A stretch of 64,000 bases of DNA from Aquila chrysaetos chrysaetos (taxonomy: Eukaryota; Chordata; Aves; Accipitriformes; Accipitridae). The position numbers and the translations under genes were made by a program. The notes below the pieces were generated by a model. The model searched no databases, was not told where the DNA came from, and saw nothing but the letters and a program-made list of their open reading frames with translations. The stretch lies in the NCBI RefSeq assembly GCF_900496995.4, contig NC_044005.1:31508363-31572362 (forward strand), written 5' to 3'. Below are positions 61,501 to 64,000 of this stretch, piece by piece (positions within the stretch are counted from its first letter, which is position 1; each line of letters starts with the position of its first letter).

Positions 61501-63861
61501 GCCCAAAGAATCAAGGTCTGCTGTCTGATCTGGGACATAACAACATGTGCTAAAATTAGCCGTTGCTGTTTTAAATGTTTGGCTTTAAGTTCTCTAAGCC
61601 CCAGATTGCCAAAGGTGCATGAGGCAACATGAGCTAGCCAGGTGGATGAATACATTACATAATGAGGATTAAAAATATTGAGGGACTCTGTTTGCTAGAA
61701 AAATACCTTTTTTTTTTTTTTTTTTTTCCCCCTTTCCCTTCTGTTACCCACTTTAGATTCAGGGAGGTAAATAAATATGCAGTTTGGTCTGATGTCTGTC
61801 AAGTTTAAAATCTTATCAAGTTTGTATCCAGAATTCCACTCTGTTCCATGAAACAAAAGATTATGCTTTTTATGGAGCTCATATATATTATACACTGTAG
61901 TGATAAATAACTTAAATCTCAGTAAAAATATTGTGGTATTCAGTATACTCTGAAGTAGGAAGATTGGAAACAAAATGCTTTGTTATGAAATGTATTTGTT
62001 GGATGGTAGTAAAAAAAAAAATCCAGGTTACATGTCTGGTATAACAAGCTTCTGTTGCTTGATCTGAATTTGGCATAGTTTGCACTTGGGACAGAAATTT
62101 ACATTAGTATAAGGGAACAGCAAATGTCTGCACATCTGAAACTCAGAACAGTAAATTTTATTGTCTGAACCTCTCTATTTTGATTGGATAGAATCAAATT
62201 TAGTTTGAGTGAGTAGTGGTAATTCAATCCAGGATATAGATTTGGTCCAAGAATACTTATTACAGTATATGTTACCTTATGATCTGATTTTTATTTTCAG
62301 TCCTGACAGATATAAGGTACTAAGATTTTATTAGCTATGGGAGATTTTAATCTCTTAATAGTGTTGCTAAAAGTATCTTGGGATACCGAGAGATTCTGGC
62401 CTACAGTTGAGAAACATGCTTTAACCATTGCATGGTGAGTAGATAGTATGTAAGGCAGAGGATAGGATTAGTTTCCATTCATTCTTAGTTTGCTAATTTT
62501 GGTCATCTAATTAAAGTCAGTTTTCTAAACTCCCTTTATAATTACTTGAGGGGAATAGAGAAGTACCTGCACATGTATTTCTCCTTATGATGGAGACTTA
62601 GTACAAATGGGATGTAGTCTTTTAAGGGTCTGTTCTCTGCATAATATAGATGGTATTCAAAGCTCTAAATTAGTCTCTTGCAGTCACTAGAAGAGTTTGA
62701 AGTTTTCTGGTAATTCATCTGAGTTACCTATAATTAATATTAAGCAGCTGTAACTTTTGTATTTTAGCCTAGCAGTCTATAGGTTACAAGTATGAATTGG
62801 ATGTTCACAATATATAAATGTAAAGTTTGTATATATTGCTTCATATAGCAACTAAGTTACTGTCTCATAAATATGTTTTAAAGTCTTTAATGAGTTTTAA
62901 ATATATTCATATGTAATGGTATGTTTAAAATCATGACAAATGTGTATTGAAATTTGGTTTACCTATTTCTGCGTACATACCTTCGCATGTAGAAGTATTC
63001 AGGATTTACATATGTTTCCTGTCATTTTCAGTCAAGTTACTTATCTGAGGAAGATCACTCACTAGGCACCTGAAGCTCATTTTTATTGTGTTTAAGTGAT
63101 AAATGAGCTTTTGACAGTTGTAATCTCTTCCTTGGGTGTAGACAACATGATAAGCAAGGAAACAAACCTTTATCTTTCTTCGGGGAAGAAGAATTAAAGT
63201 ATCATTGCACAAAAGGATTAAAACCAATTTTTGAAAATCAAGGCTTCTTGTCTGTGTATTCAGCATTGTACTCTATTCCACTCTGGGATGAAAGAAACTA
63301 TTACAATAGAAAAATTTGCAGACTACCTTGCATGCCAGAGAGGGAGTTATAGATGCATATAGACAGATCAATAGACAAATGCAAACTTAAGATTGAACGT
63401 ATACTAGCTGAATCAAAAATAGCATCTTTTCCTAAAATACGGGGAGAGATATACATATTTTTAAACCCAAGATAAAATTACTCCTTTTCTTTTCTTTTTT
63501 TGAAGCTGCCAGCTAATAAAGATGCCTTCCGAAAGACATGGAACCCTAAGTATACGCTACGCAGTCATTTTGATGGAGTGCGGGCATTAGCTTTTCATCC
63601 TGTAGAGCCTGTGCTGGTTACAGCCTCTGAGGACCATACTCTAAAACTTTGGAATCTGCAGAAAACGGTTCCTGCCAAAAAGCAAGTATATGGGTTTTTA
63701 TAAAACATCAGTTGTGTTTTAAATGCCTTTGAAATTGATTAAACTCTTAAATGTTTTCAGAGTTTTTCAGCAGAGATTTCATGTAATGTAATAACTCTTC
63801 CTTTCTCTTTCAGGAGTGCCTCTTTAGATGTAGAACCCATCTACACATTTAGGGCCCACAT
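6480..63861 (+). CDS. STRN3: STRN3 (striatin-3 / SG2NA), 5' half of the gene, 12 coding exons, partial at the 3' end
   Basis: Striatin-3 is a scaffold and B-type regulatory subunit of PP2A. It organises the STRIPAK complex with the PP2A A and C subunits, MOB4, STRIP1, SIKE/SLMAP and GCKIII kinases, and so opposes Hippo-type kinases in the cytoplasm. The twelve exons splice in frame to 552 codons plus 2 nt. Domains in order: low-complexity Gly/Gln/Pro region (residues 1-75), caveolin-binding motif YIQHEWARF (88-96), coiled coil (about 94-153), calmodulin-binding segment (about 183-200), acidic linker (about 272-345), cassette block (350-434), and first WD40 blade (about 494-531). The family member was chosen because the whole span matches my memory of human STRN3 nearly residue for residue, including segments such as NQGDLKMPTFES and NGGESP. 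Human STRN3 is 797 aa, so roughly the last 265 residues (rest of the propeller) lie beyond the window. Compared with human as I recall it, the N-terminus is 17 residues longer. Confidence 0.97.
16521..16550. repeat. Poly-T run of 30
   Basis: Uninterrupted homopolymer in intron 1, the longest pure T run in the window. Confidence 0.95.
20530..20548. repeat. Poly-C run of 19
   Basis: Uninterrupted C homopolymer in intron 1, one of several long C or G runs in the introns (also 35665-35678 and 37418-37432). Confidence 0.95.
27361..27464 (+). CDS. STRN3: STRN3 exon 2 (residues 112-146, coiled coil)
   Basis: It encodes ARIAFLQGERKGQENLKKDL and then VRRIKMLEYALKQE, the leucine-heptad coiled coil by which striatins tetramerise and hold the PP2A A/C dimer. 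The acceptor is a T-rich tract ending gtgttttcag and the donor is gtaggt. The exon is 104 nt: 34 codons plus two bases, with Arg146 split across the junction with exon 3. It lies after a 20.5-kb first intron. Confidence 0.97.
28898..28920. repeat. Short perfect inverted repeat
   Basis: CTCTCTGTG and CACAGAGAG flank a five-base loop TGCTG. The arms are nine bases with no mismatch. One or two such structures are expected by chance in a window this size. Confidence 0.6.
31243..31257 (-). promoter_or_regulatory. Candidate CTCF motif
   Basis: The - strand reads TCAGTAGATGGCACT, which fits the 15-position core CCRSYAGRKGGCRSY at all positions but the first. The surrounding DNA is AT-rich, so the match stands out. 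Occupancy cannot be judged from sequence. Confidence 0.45.
32548..32621 (+). CDS. STRN3: STRN3 exon 3 (residues 146-171)
   Basis: It encodes AKYHKLKYGTELNQGDLKMP and TFES, the end of the coiled coil and the linker to the calmodulin-binding segment. The acceptor is ctttttcag and the donor gtaact, a somewhat weaker 5' splice site. The exon is 74 nt, with split codons at both ends that restore Arg146 and Glu171 when joined to its neighbours. Confidence 0.96.
33369..33406. repeat. Compound microsatellite (AC)n-(C)n-(TTTG)n
   Basis: Alternating CA, then a run of seven C, then repeated TTTG units, all visible directly. Confidence 0.85.
34021..34082. repeat. A/C-rich simple tract next to the exon 4 acceptor
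   Basis: Runs of A separated by CCC and CC with almost no G or T. It ends about 22 bases before the 3' splice site of exon 4, leaving room for only a short pyrimidine tract (tatctttcag). Confidence 0.8.
34105..34186 (+). CDS. STRN3: STRN3 exon 4 (residues 171-198, calmodulin-binding segment)
   Basis: It encodes ETKDTEVPAVPQ and then NSQLTWKQGRQLLR. The second part is the basic, Trp-containing amphipathic stretch known in striatins as the calmodulin-binding region. The acceptor is tatctttcag and the donor gtaagt. The exon is 82 nt and ends inside the codon for Gln198. Only about 22 bases separate the 3' splice site from an A/C-rich simple tract (34021-34082), so the pyrimidine tract is unusually short. 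Confidence 0.96.
34187..34486 (+). other. STRN3: STRN3 intron 4 (300 nt)
   Basis: It runs from gtaagt to atatag. Short intron without recognisable elements. Confidence 0.92.
34487..34666 (+). CDS. STRN3: STRN3 exon 5 (residues 198-258)
   Basis: It encodes YLQEVGYTDTILDVRSQRVR and then SLLGLSNSEPNGSVETKNLE, strongly conserved in the family. The acceptor is tgcatatag and the donor gtaagc. The exon is 180 nt and follows a 300-nt intron, so exons 4 and 5 form a compact pair. The sequence GGESPSSKQKGQE has two extra Ser residues compared with human STRN3 as I remember it. Confidence 0.96.
34667..35153 (+). other. STRN3: STRN3 intron 5 (487 nt)
   Basis: It runs from gtaagc to tgtag. It holds an AT-rich stretch at about 34828-34900 in which an ATAGGAA..ATATGTA motif occurs twice. 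Otherwise unremarkable. Confidence 0.92.
35154..35286 (+). CDS. STRN3: STRN3 exon 6 (residues 258-302, acidic linker)
   Basis: It encodes NSGDVLETFNFLENADDSDE, then a very acidic Glu/Asp/Ser run and a basic tail INKKHK. The acceptor is tttatgtag and the donor gtaaga. The exon is 133 nt and ends in phase 0. This linker is probably disordered. The double Lys in NKKHK looks one residue longer than the human protein (from memory). Confidence 0.95.
35287..36943 (+). other. STRN3: STRN3 intron 6 (1.7 kb)
   Basis: It runs from gtaaga to tgcag. It contains a (CCAA)n patch near 35481-35493 and a run of 14 G at 35665-35678. No exon or RNA gene was recognised. Confidence 0.9.
36944..37085 (+). CDS. STRN3: STRN3 exon 7 (residues 303-350)
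   Basis: It encodes IGNEGLAADLTDDPDTEEAL, KEFDFLVTAEDGEG and AGEARSSGDGTEW, a conserved acidic segment of striatin-3. The acceptor is tgcttgcag and the donor gtaaga. The exon is 142 nt and leaves one base (G) of codon 350. It can join exon 8 (GAC, Asp) for the long form or exon 10 (GCT, Ala) for the short form. Confidence 0.96.
37242..37262. repeat. (TA)10 microsatellite
   Basis: Uninterrupted alternating TA preceded by CCGTG. Seen directly. Confidence 0.95.
37879..38437 (-). mobile_element. Ancient CR1-type LINE fragment, antisense (3' UTR and end of ORF2 region)
   Basis: About 560 bp follow the reverse complement of an amniote CR1 landmark by landmark: AAGGCCAAAAAGTCC, GGATCATCTTGTTTGACC, CATCTTCCAGGAAAATCATC, CAGTCTTGATTTTGAAGG, AATGAAGCCAGACAAACTG, GGTATAAGATGCCTCACAGG, and TTGTATACAGAAGGAAAGAC. 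It is clearly old but unusually legible. The match is from memory of the consensus, and the limits are approximate to some 20 bp. Confidence 0.78.
40825..40965 (-). mobile_element. CR1-type LINE fragment, antisense, continuing the consensus of the 37.9-kb copy
   Basis: GGCTTCATC, a T run, CAGCAGCATTACATTGCTG, then TCAGCTTCTGGTT, ATCCTTCTCTGCAATGCTGC and CTAGCTGATTATTTTCC match the reverse complement of CR1 ORF2 sequence that normally lies a few dozen bases beyond the point where the 37879-38437 segment stops. It ends at a run of 24 T. Confidence 0.62.
42535..42645 (+). CDS. STRN3: STRN3 exon 8, first half of the alternative block (residues 350-387)
   Basis: It encodes KDDLSPTAEVWDVDQGLISK and LKEQYKKERKGKKGVK, an acidic/aromatic patch followed by a Lys-rich helix-like patch. 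The acceptor is gcatgtag and the donor gtaagt. It is 111 nt, has phase 1 at both ends, and can therefore be skipped without a frameshift. Together with exon 9 it totals 252 nt, exactly the 84 residues by which the human alpha (797 aa) and beta (713 aa) isoforms differ. Confidence 0.95.
45485..45526. repeat. Adjacent poly-T and poly-C (C22) tracts
   Basis: Thirteen T, then GTGGTGT, then 22 C. It is followed at 45580-45780 by about 200 bp of A/C-rich DNA with almost no G. Such runs are prone to length variation and sequencing error. Confidence 0.85.
46855..47434 (-). mobile_element. Solo LTR of an endogenous retrovirus, antisense to STRN3
   Basis: The 580-bp unit begins TGTCATGGTTTAACCCC and ends GAAACCAAGACA, giving inverted TGTC...GACA termini. 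It is GC-richer than its surroundings. Read on the - strand it has a CRE palindrome TGACGTCA (47170-47177), a TATA box TATATAA (47156-47162) eight bases downstream, and the usual promoter order of an LTR. No internal gag, pol or env sequence adjoins it, so it is a solo LTR left by recombination. AGG occurs immediately outside both ends, a possible remnant of the target duplication but too short to be sure. I recognise this repeat as common in neoavian genomes but cannot give a library name or class with confidence. Confidence 0.8.
47156..47177 (-). promoter_or_regulatory. LTR promoter core: CRE plus TATA box
   Basis: On the - strand TGACGTCA is followed after seven bases by TATATAA. If active, initiation would be expected some 25-30 bp further left, near 47125-47131, producing a transcript antisense to STRN3. 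Activity is inferred, not shown. Confidence 0.55.
49456..49489 (+). other. Decoy 3' splice site 280 bp upstream of exon 9
   Basis: A run of 24 T followed by CTCCTACAG is a textbook-strong acceptor. Joined to exon 8 it would read 19 codons and then TAA. No convincing donor follows within the open stretch, so it is probably silent or a retained-sequence decoy. Confidence 0.4.
49771..49911 (+). CDS. STRN3: STRN3 exon 9, second half of the alternative block (residues 387-434)
   Basis: It encodes VNRTKLHDMIADLGDDEIPH and IPSGIINQSRSPSSRMTDHE. The acceptor is aatttacag, read so that AGA (Arg387) is restored, and the donor is gtacaa, which is off consensus at +4 to +6 and fits an optional exon. It is 141 nt and phase 1-1. 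Substitutions against human as I recall it are few (Val, His, Ile, Pro, Ser at scattered sites). Confidence 0.95.
49912..55593 (+). other. STRN3: STRN3 intron 9 (5.7 kb), downstream of the cassette block
   Basis: It runs from gtacaa to ttgtag. It contains an A/C-rich tract ending in C13 (53405-53479), T24 (54228-54251) and a probable MIR-like SINE (55233-55370). Nothing coding was recognised. Confidence 0.9.
55233..55370 (+). mobile_element. Probable MIR-like SINE remnant
   Basis: TAGCATGGTTTAGTGAATGA, then GAATTTGGAGACTGGGGAC, GTCAGTCAAGTCACTTG and CCTCTAAAGTAAG fall in the order of the MIR core (gene-like head, CAAGTCACTTAACCTCT, then the AGT/AAAATG part). The match is loose, as expected for an element of this age, and it was judged by eye. 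Confidence 0.45.
55594..55727 (+). CDS. STRN3: STRN3 exon 10 (residues 434-478)
   Basis: It encodes EPITFPPGGGKSFIMGSDDV, LLSVLGLGDLADL and TVTNDADYSYD, the conserved linker just before the WD40 propeller. The acceptor is ttctttgtag and the donor gtaagt. It is 134 nt and ends in phase 0. It joins exon 9 in the alpha form or exon 7 in the beta form without a change of frame. Confidence 0.96.
57123..57185. repeat. Cluster of three adjacent short inverted repeats
   Basis: Palindrome one: AACATCCAG-TT-CTGGATGTT (57123-57142). Palindrome two: ACTACTA and TAGTAGT with an eight-base loop (57147-57168). Palindrome three: AATTCCC-CT-GGGAATT (57170-57185). All arms are perfect. Confidence 0.65.
60208..60305. 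repeat. Poly-T followed by T/G-rich tract
   Basis: T25, a short interruption, T12, then GTTTGGTTGGGG and TTTGGGGGG followed by T8. The coding strand has four G runs, one of them only GG, so a G-quadruplex is possible. Confidence 0.8.
63506..63681 (+). CDS. STRN3: STRN3 exon 11 (residues 479-537, first WD40 blade)
   Basis: It encodes LPANKDAFRKTWNPKYTLRS followed by a WD40 unit: HFDGVRALAFHP, VLVTASEDHTLKLW. The His of the blade and the Trp of its W-D position are visible. The acceptor is a long T/C tract ending ttgaag. The donor is AA followed by gcaagt, a GC 5' splice site that otherwise fits the consensus perfectly. No GT nearby restores the frame. The exon is 176 nt and Lys537 is completed by exon 12. 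Confidence 0.96.
63682..63813 (+). other. STRN3: STRN3 intron 11, 132 nt, GC-AG type
   Basis: The donor is gcaagt after AA and the acceptor is ctctttcag. Joining the flanks restores the AAG codon of Lys537 and the conserved PAKKSASLDVEPIY. Shortest intron in the window. Confidence 0.93.
63814..63861 (+). CDS. STRN3: STRN3 exon 12 (residues 537-553, start of WD40 blade 2)
   Basis: It encodes SASLDVEPIYTFRAH plus two bases of the next codon (Ile in the family). The acceptor is ctctttcag and the donor gtaagt. At 48 nt it is the smallest exon here and sits only 132 nt after exon 11. The rest of the propeller lies outside the window. Confidence 0.95.
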
Positions 63862-64000
63862 GTAAGTGTTTGACATAATTAACGCTTGATAAATGTATTG
63901 TTGTTATGTCATGGTTTCATAAGACACTTCAGTGTAAAAGCCACAAATGTATTCTATTTTTACATTGTATAGACAACGTCCCTTAAACTTTGTAAAAACA
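63862..64000 (+). other. STRN3: STRN3 intron 12, start only
   Basis: It begins gtaagt and runs past the right edge. No acceptor was seen before 64000. Confidence 0.9.

Larger units (their letters stand above)
55728..63505 (+). other. STRN3: STRN3 intron 10 (7.8 kb)
   Basis: It runs from gtaagt to ttgaag. It contains three adjacent short inverted repeats (57123-57185), a long T-rich then T/G-rich tract (60208-60305) and T20 (61708-61727). Nothing coding was recognised. Confidence 0.9.

Noticed and set aside
1..64000. tRNA, rRNA, snoRNA, CRISPR or operon-type features
   Set aside because: Nothing of the sort was seen. The organisation is that of one large vertebrate gene with introns.

Overview
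The window is vertebrate nuclear DNA, most probably from a bird. It holds the 5' half of one large split gene, STRN3 (striatin-3, SG2NA), on the + strand. Bird origin is inferred from three things: CR1-type LINE fragments, an LTR of a kind I associate with avian and especially neoavian genomes, and a GC-rich CpG-island first exon in otherwise AT-rich intronic DNA. I cannot name the species.

Layout. Positions 1-5590 carry no recognisable coding exon. By human synteny this should be the first intron of AP4S1, the divergent neighbour transcribed from the - strand, but I found no AP4S1 coding exon. A CpG island at about 5600-7480 holds what looks like a shared bidirectional promoter (NRF1 palindrome, YY1 motifs, no TATA box), a candidate AP4S1 first-exon donor on the - strand, and STRN3 exon 1 with its start codon at 6480. 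Twelve STRN3 coding exons follow (6480-6812, 27361-27464, 32548-32621, 34105-34186, 34487-34666, 35154-35286, 36944-37085, 42535-42645, 49771-49911, 55594-55727, 63506-63681, 63814-63861). They join in frame into 552 complete codons plus two bases, and the gene runs off the right edge inside the second WD40 blade. All introns are GT-AG except the 132-nt intron after exon 11, which is GC-AG.

The encoded part of STRN3 has, in order, a Gly/Gln/Pro-rich variable N-terminus, a caveolin-binding motif, the coiled coil that tetramerises and binds PP2A, a calmodulin-binding segment, an acidic linker, an alternatively spliced 84-codon block (exons 8-9), and the beginning of the WD40 propeller. In the cell it is the scaffold and PP2A regulatory subunit of the STRIPAK complex.

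Introns contain old antisense CR1 pieces (near 3.1 kb, 37.9-38.4 kb and 40.8 kb), a probable MIR-like SINE (55.2 kb), a solo retroviral LTR in antisense orientation (46.9-47.4 kb), many homopolymer and T/G- or A/C-rich tracts, and a candidate CTCF site (31.2 kb). I saw no tRNA, rRNA, CRISPR array or second protein-coding gene, and nothing that looks like a new multi-gene system. The best leads concern splicing and the shared promoter.
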